Source of the DNA: a bacterium
GTDB lineage: Bacteria; Arandabacterota; Arandabacteria; Arandabacterales; Arandabacteraceae
DNA: 64,000 nt
Assembly: GCA_029933125.1 (NCBI GenBank)
Contig: JAOZOU010000007.1
Coordinates: forward strand, 62,001-126,000
Reading direction: 5' to 3'
Numbering within the stretch: position 1 is the first letter of the stretch; every line of letters begins with the position of its first letter. Shown one piece after another: positions 21,863 through 32,107 of this stretch. The notes below the pieces were generated by a model that searched no databases, was not told the DNA's origin, and worked only from the letters and a program-made list of their open reading frames with translations. Made by a program: the position numbers and the translations under genes.

Positions 21863-21930
21863 GATTCTAACCCTCCGGTAGGATTAACATTAGCAAAATA
21901 AGCTACATGGGTTGATTGTGTCAAGCCAAA

Positions 21931-21956
21931 CATCGCAAGTATTGGTTCTTGCGATG
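21931..21956. promoter_or_regulatory. Operator-like dyad between divergent genes
   Basis: CATCGCAAG-TATTGGTT-CTTGCGATG, perfect 9-bp inverted repeat in the SPASM/TonB-receptor intergenic region. Confidence 0.5.
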
Positions 21957-22067
21957 GTATTATGATGGCAATCTCGAGAGCATTTGGGTTATACTAACGG
22001 GAACGAATACACGCGGGGAGTGTATAACAAAGCAGGTGCGCCCTTTTATTGCTTAGAAGGAGGACAC

Positions 22068-24497
22068 ATGAAAACCGCGTTCATCGTTGCTTTCGCTCTT
22101 CTTGGATTGGCTGCATCGCTTGGAGCTCAACCCCCAATGGGTGGAATGAATGTGCAGGTGAGTATATCTGGTACGGTCGTGGATTCAGTCTCGAGTGAAC
22201 CTCTTAAGTTTGCCAATGTAATGCTTTATGATTTCAGAGATAGCCTGATAACGGGAACAATAACTAATGACATGGGGCGCTTCACACTTAAGAATTTGCG
22301 ACCGGGAATCTACAAAGTGAGTGTTAAGTTCATGGGATTCCATAAGAAGACCATTGAAAGAGTAAGGGTTGGTCCGAGGCAGCCAGAAGTTGATCTCGGT
22401 GTTATAGCATTGAGACCCGCTGTTCTCAGCGTTGGTGAGGTGGAGGTAACAGCTGAGCGACCTGAGATAACCTATAAGATTGACCGTAAGGTCATAAATG
22501 TAAGCAAGCAATACACGCGGACATCAGGCACCGCTGTTGATATCCTTGAGAATGTGCCGTCAGTTACAGTTGATGTTGATGGCAATGTAAGTCTTCGGGG
22601 AAGTGGCAGCTTCACTGTGCTCATCGATGGCCGACCAACGCCACTTCAGGCAAACGAAGCTCTTCAGCAAATCCCCGCAACTACAATTGAGAGCATTGAG
22701 ATAATAACCAATCCTTCGGCGAAATACGACCCCGATGGCATCGCGGGGATCATCAACATAATTCTCAAGAAGGGTAAGCTCAGAGGTATGAGTGGAATTT
22801 TCAATTTGAATGGAGGGCTGGACTATAAGTATGGCGGTGATTTCCTATTAAGCAAAAAGGGTGATGGTATCACCTACACTTTTGGGGCTGACTTCAACAA
22901 TCGTGAATTCCCTGGGAACATGGAATCTGAGAGTCAAACCGGCTGCCCTGGCTGTGCTGACCTCATCAAGTCAAAGGGAGCAATGCGCTGGCAGTGGCGG
23001 CCCTATGGGATTCATGGGGAGGTCGATTGGAGGGCTGATGAATCCAACAGCATCACTGCTGGACTGCGGTGGGGCGGGCGTCGAATGGAAAGAAGTTCCA
23101 ATGTTACCTTCCATGAATATGACATAATGGGAAATCCTCCTTATGAATACTTCAGCCGCGGAGGCTGGAAGCGCTCAGGGGACTTCTACATGGGTAGTTT
23201 CACTTACAATCATAAGTTTGCACGCAAAGGTCACGAGCTCACGGCTGAGGCAACTATGAGTCGGAGCGAAGGTGACGAGGTATCGAAGACCGAGACATTT
23301 GAACTCGATGGTACACAGAAGTCAGGGCAGCGTGAGACAGAAACCGGCCCATGGCGGCGGATTCGAGCAAAGGCTGACTATGTGCTTCCACTTGATGAGA
23401 AATCTAAAATCGAAGCTGGTTACCAGGCGCGCCTCGATGCCTCTAAGACCCAAACCAAGACTTATGAGTACGATACCTCAAGCGGTGAGTATGAGTATAG
23501 GCAAGATTTTAGCCACAAGACTGAGTACGATCGTGACATCCAATCCATCTATGCAATGTTCTCATCGAATCCTGGCAAGTTTGGTTATCAGATTGGCTTG
23601 CGAGGTGAGTACACTTATCGCTCAATGCACCTTATCGACACCGATGAAAACTTTAAGATCGATAGAATAGATCTCTTTCCCACGCTCCATGTTTCATACC
23701 AGCATTCAGCTGGAACGCAATTTATGGCAAGCTATAGCCGGAGAATAAGGCGTCCACGCAACTGGCATCTTGAGCCATTTCTAACGTGGTTTGATGCAAA
23801 CAATGTGCGCAAAGGTAACCCAGATCTCAAACCAGAGTACACTGACTCCTACGAAGCGGGTTTTCAGCAGAACTCCGGGCGCAGGATGCTTTCACTGGAG
23901 GCTTATTATAAGGTAACCCATAACAAGACCGAGCGTATACAATCGGTATATGAGGATCAGATTCGCCTTCATACAATTGAAAATGTGGGGAAGGATTATG
24001 CACTCGGTGTTGAACTCATGCTAAATATCGGACTGATGGGATTCTGGAATGTGAATGTTATGGGGACTGCATATGACTACCGCATAAAGGGAAAGGTTTT
24101 GGGTGAAGATTTCTCTGACGAGAGTTTCTCCTGGAATGCACGACTCAACAACACCTTCAGGCTTGGAAAGGCGACACGTGTTCAATTCAATGCGATGTAC
24201 AATAGCTCCAGGCCTTCAGCACAGGGCACGCGCAAGAGCTTCTTCCTCACAGATGCAGCGATCAAACAAGATCTTATGGGCGGGAGTCTTTCGATTTCAC
24301 TTCAGGCAAGGGATCTCTTCTCAACCGGCAAGTTCGATCATACTACAGAAGGGGAAGGTTTCTACGACCACAGAACTTTCACTCGCAAGTCACCGAGTCT
24401 TACATTTACACTCTCTTATAACGTCAACAACTATAAGAAGAAACGTGAGGAGGGGCGTGAGGAAGTTCCCGAGATGATCCAGGAGGGCGAATTCTAG
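22068..24497 (+). CDS. TonB-dependent receptor (carboxypeptidase-regulatory-like domain + outer-membrane beta-barrel)
   Basis: RBS AGAAGGAGG before ATG; signal peptide MKTAFIVAFALLGLAASLGAQ; VSISGTVVDSVSSEPLKFANVMLYD; plug and barrel motifs (NPSAKYDPDGIAGIINIILKKG). Confidence 0.9.
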   Translation: MKTAFIVAFALLGLAASLGAQPPMGGMNVQVSISGTVVDSVSSEPLKFANVMLYDFRDSLITGTITNDMGRFTLKNLRPGIYKVSVKFMGFHKKTIERVRVGPRQPEVDLGVIALRPAVLSVGEVEVTAERPEITYKIDRKVINVSKQYTRTSGTAVDILENVPSVTVDVDGNVSLRGSGSFTVLIDGRPTPLQANEALQQIPATTIESIEIITNPSAKYDPDGIAGIINIILKKGKLRGMSGIFNLNGGLDYKYGGDFLLSKKGDGITYTFGADFNNREFPGNMESESQTGCPGCADLIKSKGAMRWQWRPYGIHGEVDWRADESNSITAGLRWGGRRMERSSNVTFHEYDIMGNPPYEYFSRGGWKRSGDFYMGSFTYNHKFARKGHELTAEATMSRSEGDEVSKTETFELDGTQKSGQRETETGPWRRIRAKADYVLPLDEKSKIEAGYQARLDASKTQTKTYEYDTSSGEYEYRQDFSHKTEYDRDIQSIYAMFSSNPGKFGYQIGLRGEYTYRSMHLIDTDENFKIDRIDLFPTLHVSYQHSAGTQFMASYSRRIRRPRNWHLEPFLTWFDANNVRKGNPDLKPEYTDSYEAGFQQNSGRRMLSLEAYYKVTHNKTERIQSVYEDQIRLHTIENVGKDYALGVELMLNIGLMGFWNVNVMGTAYDYRIKGKVLGEDFSDESFSWNARLNNTFRLGKATRVQFNAMYNSSRPSAQGTRKSFFLTDAAIKQDLMGGSLSISLQARDLFSTGKFDHTTEGEGFYDHRTFTRKSPSLTFTLSYNVNNYKKKREEGREEVPEMIQEGEF

Positions 24498-24648
24498 GGC
24501 TTGCCACTCCCTGCCCTGCTGGGAAGTGTCCAGGGGCGGAGCCGCTCTTGGCGGTTTTGTCTTTCTCACGGGTTTACACAAGGCGTCTTTGCTGATAGCA
24601 TGGATTCAAGCGCATGAGATGGACTTACGGTTGCACAGGTCGTGAGCA

Positions 24649-25143
24649 ATGGATGAGAAAAGATCCAAAGATGAGCAGGCCAGAGATGTCAGTTTTCTTG
24701 AAGCTTTTGAGGAACCACGGCGCTCGCGGGCTGCCACCCTTGCAATCTGGATTGTGATTGTTGCTGTGGCTTCTCTGATTATTCTCAGACAGGGCAAGTC
24801 CCGTCACCATCCCACAATGAGTCCAGAACAAGAGCAGCGTTTCGCTGCGCGATTCGATTCACTTTGCAAAGTCTCGCTCTATCCTGTTGTCTGGCGAAGC
24901 GGGACCTTCGTCCATTCCCGGTTTGAGGGTAATTTTGAGAAGTGGACTTTGACAATTAGCTCGCGCGATTGGCAATTGCGTGATGAGGCAGCTCGCAAGG
25001 ATCTTGTCGCGCTGATATGGAATGCCTATCGTGCAACCCGTGAGCAGGCTGGTGGCGATCCTGATAACGCCATGCTCGTAATCGATGATGAAAATGGTAA
25101 CGTACTTGCTGAAGCCACCCCCACGAGCATCACCGTCCACTAA
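24649..25143 (+). CDS. Hypothetical single-TM protein
   Basis: 164-aa ORF with TM segment AATLAIWIVIVAVASLIIL. Confidence 0.55.
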   Translation: MDEKRSKDEQARDVSFLEAFEEPRRSRAATLAIWIVIVAVASLIILRQGKSRHHPTMSPEQEQRFAARFDSLCKVSLYPVVWRSGTFVHSRFEGNFEKWTLTISSRDWQLRDEAARKDLVALIWNAYRATREQAGGDPDNAMLVIDDENGNVLAEATPTSITVH

Positions 25144-25345
25144 TCAAAGTGACAGCCAAAGATGTGGGCTTCTTCCCGCTGTGAGCCGGGCGCCTTCCTT
25201 GTGAGCAAGCATTCAAGGTCCGAGCATGCATAATGGTAGCTTCGAAACCCGGCTCGAGTCAAAACGTAGCTTTCCGTGTCATATCCCAAAGACGCACCTG
25301 TTCTTTTGGATCCGCTCCCGAATGCGTTCCATGGGGTTCACTCGG

Positions 25346-26273
25346 TTAAGGCAACTTTGGATAGCCTAAGCTTTCAAGAAGATCACCAGCTATGCACCAA
25401 GCTTCGGTGAGCCTTTCCTCGGGCTGTCGCGCTGCGGCTATGCCGACTGTGCTAGCATTTGCATCTTTAAGGCGCTTGAGGAACTTTCGACTCTCACCGA
25501 CACCGAGAAAGTCAGCAATTGTGTGCGATCCCGATTGGCTCAGTTAGGACTGTCTCGTATCTTAGCTCCAAATATCTTCCTTTCCCAAGGTGTTGTCCGC
25601 ACCCCCTTGCACGCAATACCATGGTCTTCCACATCCAAACGCATCTCGCATAGCGCGAGGAAGCGATAAAAGCATCCTCCTCGTGTGGCAAAACCCACCA
25701 GGGGATAAGGTAATCTCCGTGGCGCCGCCAAATGCCAATTTCGGCGTTCTTATTGGCTGCAATTGCTTCATCGGTAAGGACTGTATCTGACAGAGCGTCA
25801 GGTATGTACGGTCAAGGGAATCCGCTGCATCCCTTCCATCACGAATTATGTGGATGAACTTCGAATTTGGAAAGTGCTTAGCGAGGGGTTCTATCGCAAA
25901 ACAAAGGAAGGGCTCCTTATGGCAAAAAAGTGCTCCTTCGACCCCGCAAAACTTCAACAATCCTTTCACGCCGAAAGTATCTTCTTCGCCAGAAGGCTTG
26001 CCAGAAAATGTCACGGATCACAAGCAACAAATAGGAAAGATGCTGATTGGCTACTGCCTTGCTTCCCAAAATGTGGACTAATCTAGGTGGAAGGAGGATG
26101 CCAAGAAACTCCTCAACTTGCTCAATTCTGGCGATGGCCTTTGAAAGCAGAGTCGTCCCCGATCTTGGGTAACCCAGAATAAACACAGGCCCGTGTTCAT
26201 CAAGAAGATAAGGCGAATCTTCAAGCGGTAAACCAAGATTTGTCATCATTGTCTTATCGTTGAGCTCAGGCAC
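25346..26273 (-). pseudogene. Sulfotransferase family protein, frameshifted
   Basis: PRSGTTLL (5'-PSB motif) in one frame; FIHIIRDGRDAADSL in another after a shift near 26.0 kb; C-terminal AGDLLESLGYPKLP in a third segment. Confidence 0.75.
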
Positions 26274-26335
26274 AAGAGTATAATTCCGTACCAGTTTCGT
26301 GTCCTGCTATGACTTGCGTTTCAGGAGTGTTTGAC

Positions 26336-27508
26336 CTAGATCCTGCCTTTGCAGCGATACCTTATGTAGGCGGCGAGCTTCTTTCCGAGGCTCTTCCAAT
26401 CGTACTTGTTGACGGTTGAATCCCATTCGTCTTGCCATGCCTGGTATCTTGTATCGGCTATTGTCGTTGTCCAAGCTTTTATATCGGGTTCGACGAGATG
26501 GACATACGGCAGATTGAGCTCCCTGAGTCCTTTGAGTGGGGTTGCAACCAATTGTTTTCTTGCTGCTCCATACTCAATGGCCTTTATGGGGAAACAGACG
26601 TCTGTGTGAGGATCGATCTTGTAAGGCATAACACCGACATCTATTGCCTTAAAGTACTCCGGGATGTTGGCGACAGGCACGGGTCCTGTAAAGATTACAT
26701 CGGCAATGCCTTCTGTGGATGTTTTGGCTTTTGCTTTGGGAATGTCAGTACCCGGTCCGACAATGAGGAGGGTTGCCTCAGGTATAACCTCTCTTAATTC
26801 CTTGAAGACCTCTAGCAGGAAGATCAACCCAGACCAATCGGCGTGGTTGCCAATATAGCCGATCACAAAGCGCCCGTCCAGTCCGAGTTCCTGACGAAGC
26901 CTTGTGCCATCAGCACCTCTTAAGTGTGCAATGTCTGCTCCGTTTCCAATCACTTCGGCTTCCATGTCATATCTCGCCAGCTCGTCGCTTAGGGCCCGGG
27001 TTACCGTTGTTATTCCAGCTGCACGTTCTGCCTGCTTTGCCCAGCGCCTGAGCTCGCGATGGGGAGGCAGATCAACTATATCAATTATGTGTGATACACA
27101 AACGTTGCGAGAGTTGACGAGGCTTAACTCGTTGAAGACAATCTGTATTCCAAACTTTCGGATTATGCGGTTGACGATTGCTGTGTTTAGGGATCGAAGG
27201 ACCTCGGTACCGGGTCTTCGAATGTAAAGCAGTGGGGTATGGATCAGCTTGATGTCAGATCTCTGCTCCAGGCGTTGGCGGGTGAAAAGAGAGCCCAACT
27301 TGGATAAGGCCCTGTAAACAATTGGTGTCTGCTGGAAGCTCTCGGGACGCCAGGCAAGCAGGTAGACGTCGAAGTCTTGAGCGAGTGCTTTGGCGAGGGC
27401 TTCACCGCGTGTGACAAGAATGGGTGTTGGTGCTGTGTGGGGAATAACAAGCAGTCTGGATTTCGGCATCTCTCCAGTTCCTTCTGTCGTCACCATCTGG
27501 ACTTGCAC
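26336..27508 (-). CDS. Glycosyltransferase, GT4-like
   Basis: ADGTRLRQELGLDGRFVIGYIGNHADWSGLIFLLEVFKEL...LLIVGPGTD...VGVMPY. Confidence 0.8.
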   Translation of the reverse strand: MQVQMVTTEGTGEMPKSRLLVIPHTAPTPILVTRGEALAKALAQDFDVYLLAWRPESFQQTPIVYRALSKLGSLFTRQRLEQRSDIKLIHTPLLYIRRPGTEVLRSLNTAIVNRIIRKFGIQIVFNELSLVNSRNVCVSHIIDIVDLPPHRELRRWAKQAERAAGITTVTRALSDELARYDMEAEVIGNGADIAHLRGADGTRLRQELGLDGRFVIGYIGNHADWSGLIFLLEVFKELREVIPEATLLIVGPGTDIPKAKAKTSTEGIADVIFTGPVPVANIPEYFKAIDVGVMPYKIDPHTDVCFPIKAIEYGAARKQLVATPLKGLRELNLPYVHLVEPDIKAWTTTIADTRYQAWQDEWDSTVNKYDWKSLGKKLAAYIRYRCKGRI

Positions 27509-27582
27509 TGAGCCCGGCCGTGTATCGTAGCATAAGGTAGCCTGATTTTCAATCCAAGTCCCCGCTTTGCAAGATGAGCCGT

Positions 27583-27642
27583 GGGGTCGGAGCTAAAAAT
27601 CTGCACTTTGTGATTTCTGGCATGATTGTTGCTAGTGCCCAT
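27583..27642 (+). repeat. GGGGTCGGAGCTAAAAATCTGCA repeat, long form carrying a sigma54-like signature
   Basis: First 23 bp identical to 58672-58694; TGGCATGATTGTTGCT at 27618-27633 with the same offset. Confidence 0.75.
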
Positions 27643-27858
27643 CTGGTGCCATAGTCCGATATCCGGTTATGTAGCGACGGCACATAGACAGACCGCTAGA
27701 TAGACGCATTTCCATCACAAAGCGAAGGTGCATCGCCGAACGCAGGCGAACCGCAAAGTGTGGAGAAAGGTGGCATTGCTACGTACAATATCCTCATGCA
27801 AAACGTGGAACAGGTCTAAAGCAAGCTAAACATGCCCATTTGGGGTTCTCTCCGTCTG

Positions 27859-29268
27859 CTAAGCAGGCACACGCGTTACGAGGTTCTCAACGAAGAGCTC
27901 AATTATTGTTGGTCGGAAATTGGTGGGAAGTTTAAGCCCTTTGAGGCGTGTCTCAAGTGATGAGAGCTTGTCCTCGACCAATGCCCTTAGATAATCACGA
28001 TTTCGCGGATACCAGAACAGCTTGAAGAAACCTCTGTTGGCAAGACCATATCGCGTATACCATCTGTAAAGGGATTTCCAGGCACTCACCCACATATTCT
28101 GAAGATTTAACGGATTAACCTTCTTTGGTTTGAAGACAACATGTGTACCGTCATAAAGTGACCAGTCATGCGTCATTATTCTGTGCTGGCTTTCAAGTTC
28201 GTTGAAAAGCGGTGTTCCGGGGATAGGATAAAGAATCGAAAACGTCGCTGTATCCATATGTGTCTGTTTGATGAAGTTCACAGTTCTTTCTACTGTTGAA
28301 TTGTCGTCATTGTCCATCCCGAGAATGAACATACCATTTATCTTTATGCCAACATCGTTTGCAACCTTCATCGCCTCTTTTATGTCGTTGACAGTCTGAG
28401 CCTTGCTGTAATCTCTAAGATTCTCATCATTTATCGATTCAACTCCAACATGGAGTTTCTTAAAGCCAAGTTGCTTCATCACGGTCAAAAGCTCAGGATT
28501 CTTGTTGATAATGTTTACACGAGTTTCGGCGCTCACGTAACGAAAACGGACGCCGCATCTTATGAGATTCTCCATGAAAGGCATTGTATTCTCAACATTG
28601 AGGCCGAAGAGATCGTCGTTGAAGAAGAGCACTTCCTGTCCAGACTTCCTTCTTGCGATGAGTTCTGCAGTCATGCTTTCGGGAGATCTTGTACGATATT
28701 TTCTTTCGAAGACAGTGGGAACCTGGCAGAAGGGGCAATTGTATGGACATCCCCTCGATGCAGAAACGGGGAAATAGGTTATCTTGTGATGATCAGCAAC
28801 GATGCTGAAGTCAGGATAAGGGAGGTTGTCAATATCGACTACTTCACCATGGATTATCTTCTCTTTAAATCCGCCTTCGAAAACCTTGACAATGATCCCT
28901 TCTGCTTCCTTCGTGACAACATGATCACAGAATTGAGCGGCTTCTTCAGGCATGGCTGTTGCATGCATACCGCCAATCACTATCTTAGCATTTGGTTTTG
29001 CCTGCCTGATCTGCTGCGCGTAGATATAACCAGTTAAGGCCGATGGCGTAAGGATTGAGATTCCAAAAGCATCTGCTTCGAGAATTTCTCGCTTGAGGTT
29101 GCCTTTCCAATCGACCGCTCGCGTGACATTCTCATCATAGATTCTCACATCATGTCCCGCCTTACGCAGAATTGTGCCGAGATAGATGACGCCAATGTTG
29201 GGTATTCGGATGCCTCCAAGTTTGTACATATTGAGCTGGGGACCTGGAACGATAAATGCGATTTTCAT
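27859..29268 (-). CDS. B12-binding-domain radical SAM protein (BchE-like)
   Basis: PNIGVIYLGTILRKAGHDVRIYDEN and VSASRGCPYNCPFCQVP. Confidence 0.9.
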   Translation of the reverse strand: MKIAFIVPGPQLNMYKLGGIRIPNIGVIYLGTILRKAGHDVRIYDENVTRAVDWKGNLKREILEADAFGISILTPSALTGYIYAQQIRQAKPNAKIVIGGMHATAMPEEAAQFCDHVVTKEAEGIIVKVFEGGFKEKIIHGEVVDIDNLPYPDFSIVADHHKITYFPVSASRGCPYNCPFCQVPTVFERKYRTRSPESMTAELIARRKSGQEVLFFNDDLFGLNVENTMPFMENLIRCGVRFRYVSAETRVNIINKNPELLTVMKQLGFKKLHVGVESINDENLRDYSKAQTVNDIKEAMKVANDVGIKINGMFILGMDNDDNSTVERTVNFIKQTHMDTATFSILYPIPGTPLFNELESQHRIMTHDWSLYDGTHVVFKPKKVNPLNLQNMWVSAWKSLYRWYTRYGLANRGFFKLFWYPRNRDYLRALVEDKLSSLETRLKGLKLPTNFRPTIIELFVENLVTRVPA

Positions 29269-29378
29269 TTTACTTCCTAACAATGTTGGTGGGTAACAAG
29301 GTGCTCATTCCGCATCTGGGGATAGCTCCTCACCTTCCCTCATAGGTAAAGCTAAGCTCATCCGAATACAAAAGTAAA

Positions 29379-29465
29379 GGGGTCGGAGCTAAAAATCTTC
29401 AAAATGCAGGTTTTTTAGCTCCGACCCCATTTTGGGCGATTTGAAGATTTCTAGCTCCGACCCCG
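29379..29465. repeat. GGGGTCGGAGCTAAAAA palindromic repeat block, copy 1
   Basis: Forward half-site plus two reverse half-sites; nearly identical to 31284-31368. Confidence 0.9.
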
Positions 29466-30433
29466 GGTGGATGGAGCAATTCGGTTGGGAAGATGGCAAA
29501 CCAGGCGAGAGGTATTACAATCGGAGCAAAGGGCAGGAAGAGGCGCACCTCCGTGACGATGGCAACAAAATAATGAAGTACAATGTAGGGCGGAAGCAGC
29601 CGGAGTGCGCGCCTTAGCATTGTCGGACCGCGCTTGGCTCCGACGAAGGCAATTACCCATAGGGCACCATAGAGTACAACAAGATGGAGCGTCGGAAACC
29701 ATGTCCTAAGGTTACGCCTGAGGGTGAAGACCTCGCAATAGTAAGGCCTCGCACCATAAGCCATGCGAATGCTTCCGTAAACGATTATCCAACATCCAAC
29801 GAGCAGCAACGAGCGGACGATCAAGCGTCCAAGTGGCTCAGTCTTCCATCTTGCAAGAAAGTAAATCGCTGGAATCATGAGCGTAGTTTCACGATTAACT
29901 GTTCCGATGAGTATAAGGGGGATAAGCAGGCGATCACGTTCGAGTGCGATTGCCCGGAGAGCGAGAATGAATATGAGAAGATTGAAGGTATCGCTCTCCT
30001 GAATAACCTTGAAATATGTGAAAGGTAGGATTGCAGCGAGTGCGAGTGCTCCTGCGGCGGCTGCTCCAGGTCTGAACCAGGTGCGGAGGTATCGATCAAA
30101 GAAGAAAAGCGAAAGGGCAGTGAATGCTGCGCGCACAATGAAGTAAGGAAGCGGAATGTAGGACGTTCTGAGAAGAAGCCTGATCAATTCGGCTATCCAG
30201 GGCGTAAGTGGCCGGTATTGATTTGGAGCCGGTGCTGTCGCATTGATCATCTCTGCGTGCCAGGTTGGGAAACTTCTCAAGTCAGCAATGCGTGTCCAGA
30301 CGAAGGCACTGGCAATTCCGAGGCCGACATAGAGCATAATGAGTGCGAATGTTTCACCTCGAAGCCCTGTTGTCTGCGCCGGAATGCTGCCGGATAGGAA
30401 GGCCTGTTCTTGGCTATCCCTAGACACTGCCAC
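29399..30433 (-). CDS. Polytopic membrane protein (GT-C-like); 3' end lies within a repeat
   Basis: Multiple TM segments; C-terminus PPGVGARNLQIAQNGVGAKKPAF is translated repeat sequence. Confidence 0.65.
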   Translation of the reverse strand: MAVSRDSQEQAFLSGSIPAQTTGLRGETFALIMLYVGLGIASAFVWTRIADLRSFPTWHAEMINATAPAPNQYRPLTPWIAELIRLLLRTSYIPLPYFIVRAAFTALSLFFFDRYLRTWFRPGAAAAGALALAAILPFTYFKVIQESDTFNLLIFILALRAIALERDRLLIPLILIGTVNRETTLMIPAIYFLARWKTEPLGRLIVRSLLLVGCWIIVYGSIRMAYGARPYYCEVFTLRRNLRTWFPTLHLVVLYGALWVIAFVGAKRGPTMLRRALRLLPPYIVLHYFVAIVTEVRLFLPFAPIVIPLAWFAIFPTELLHPPGVGARNLQIAQNGVGAKKPAF

Positions 30434-31283
30434 TCTCCCGGCTTGTAGCCTCCTGTGATCTCTCGTGACGCTACCCTATATGTTTGTGACCAATGTTATA
30501 GGATGCGCCATATTTTTCTCAAGCAGTAAGATTTCGATTGTCGTGCCTATGGATGGGTAGCTTCTTTGATTGTTTGTGCGGTCAGGTAATGGTGGGTCAG
30601 GCCATGGTAGTAGAGATCTCAGTCATCATTCCCACAGGAGGTAGTGAAGAAGATTGGATGAAGTCTTCGTTATGAGCCTAGATGAGATGCAACTGAGTCA
30701 GCTTTTCATCGGTCTCGAGAAGCTATCGCGGGTGATGAGGATTTTTGATCCATCACATGTGACTCAATTGAACCCATTCCAGTAAGGAGGCTGGGAGGGG
30801 ATGTGATCATAGTTGGCGAACAGAGAAGAGCTTTTGCGGCCTCGCTGTGCTCGATTTTACTTCTGCAAGGCGTGTTGCAGGTGGATTCATGAATGATGCG
30901 AGCGCAGGAGGATATTGCTTGCTCAAGTGGACTATCGCGCTGTCTTGAAACCCGGTTAGGATATTATGTGGCGAACAGAGACGAATCCGCGCTTCTCTGT
31001 ACGAATCACACCATTTGCTCGCCTCATGTACCTTGCTTTCGAGGATCTGATTGGGAGTTTCTCGAGGAATACTTCTTAGCGTCGATGATTACCGCTCCAG
31101 CGCCCAATGCGGGACAGTTTCTCCGGAGAGACTCTAAGGGTTACAGTGATGTGTTCGCTACACTTTGGATGCGTAGCGGCTATATTTTAGCCGCGGCTCA
31201 ATGGCGGGGCATAAGGCACTTCTACTAGGTGCTTGGGGTTGCGGGGTTTTCGGGAATCATCCGGGTGATGTTGCGGATGCACC

Positions 31284-31368
31284 GGGGTCGGAGCTAAAAA
31301 TCTTCAAAATGCAGTTTTTTAGCTCCGACCCCATTTTGGGCGATTTGAAGATTTTTAGCTCCGACCCC
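31284..31368. repeat. GGGGTCGGAGCTAAAAA palindromic repeat block, copy 2
   Basis: ggggtcggagctaaaaatcttcaaaatgcagttttttagctccgaccccattttgggcgatttgaagatttttagctccgacccc. Confidence 0.9.
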
Positions 31369-31498
31369 GAGATTTAGCTTGCCAAGGGGATGCGATGGGG
31401 CTACGCTTCGCACGGGCGGGCATAGTGCCGGCTGGTACCACTCCAATTGTTCACCACAACCCCGCCGCAAAGTAGTCCTCTTTGGAAGGAGGCAAGCT

Positions 31499-32107
31499 AT
31501 GAGATGGACGCTCCACGCAGTACTGATTCCGGTGGCATTGTTCCTACTGGCAGGATCGGCTCTTGGGATCGATCAAACCTACTACGATGCCACAAACAGC
31601 ATCATCGATCGAGCCAATCCTGTTGGCACAAAGTGGCATGAGCTTTACCCCAACTACTGCATTGCGCCTTTTACCATCACCGATTGGAAGGACAACGGCG
31701 ACGGCATCTTGAGCCCGTGTGATACCATCGTCATGCAAGGACCTGATCTCACCGAATCGTGTGAGCACGTGGTTGAAGTTACCTATACGCTTGAGCTCAC
31801 ACCCTTACAGGATCCCATCGTTGATACCTGGTGGGACTTCACCGAGCATAGCGAAGGCCTAGATCCTCTCGAGAATCCAGTCTGCTCATTCTGGGTTGAG
31901 ATTCATCCAGACTTCGGAATCACGTGGCACATCGATTACTGGGAGGATAACGGCTCAGGTAGGCTTGACTCATGCGATGTAGTTGTTGATGACACTGGGC
32001 TTTCATTTCACGTTGAAGGCGTCCATACCGACATCGTGACCGAACCCACCAGTGGTTGTCCGATTCAGCCTTCCACCTGGAGCACGATAAAGGACTTATT
32101 CAGATAA
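31499..32107 (+). CDS. Secreted hypothetical protein with C-terminal STWSTIKDLFR
   Basis: ATG after GAAGGAGG; signal peptide MRWTLHAVLIPVALFLLAGSALG. Confidence 0.7.
   Translation: MRWTLHAVLIPVALFLLAGSALGIDQTYYDATNSIIDRANPVGTKWHELYPNYCIAPFTITDWKDNGDGILSPCDTIVMQGPDLTESCEHVVEVTYTLELTPLQDPIVDTWWDFTEHSEGLDPLENPVCSFWVEIHPDFGITWHIDYWEDNGSGRLDSCDVVVDDTGLSFHVEGVHTDIVTEPTSGCPIQPSTWSTIKDLFR

Noticed and set aside
30893-31228. 111-aa plus-strand ORF in an intergenic region
   Set aside because: No homology pattern, no clear RBS; only its flank carries the SARRVAGGF relic.
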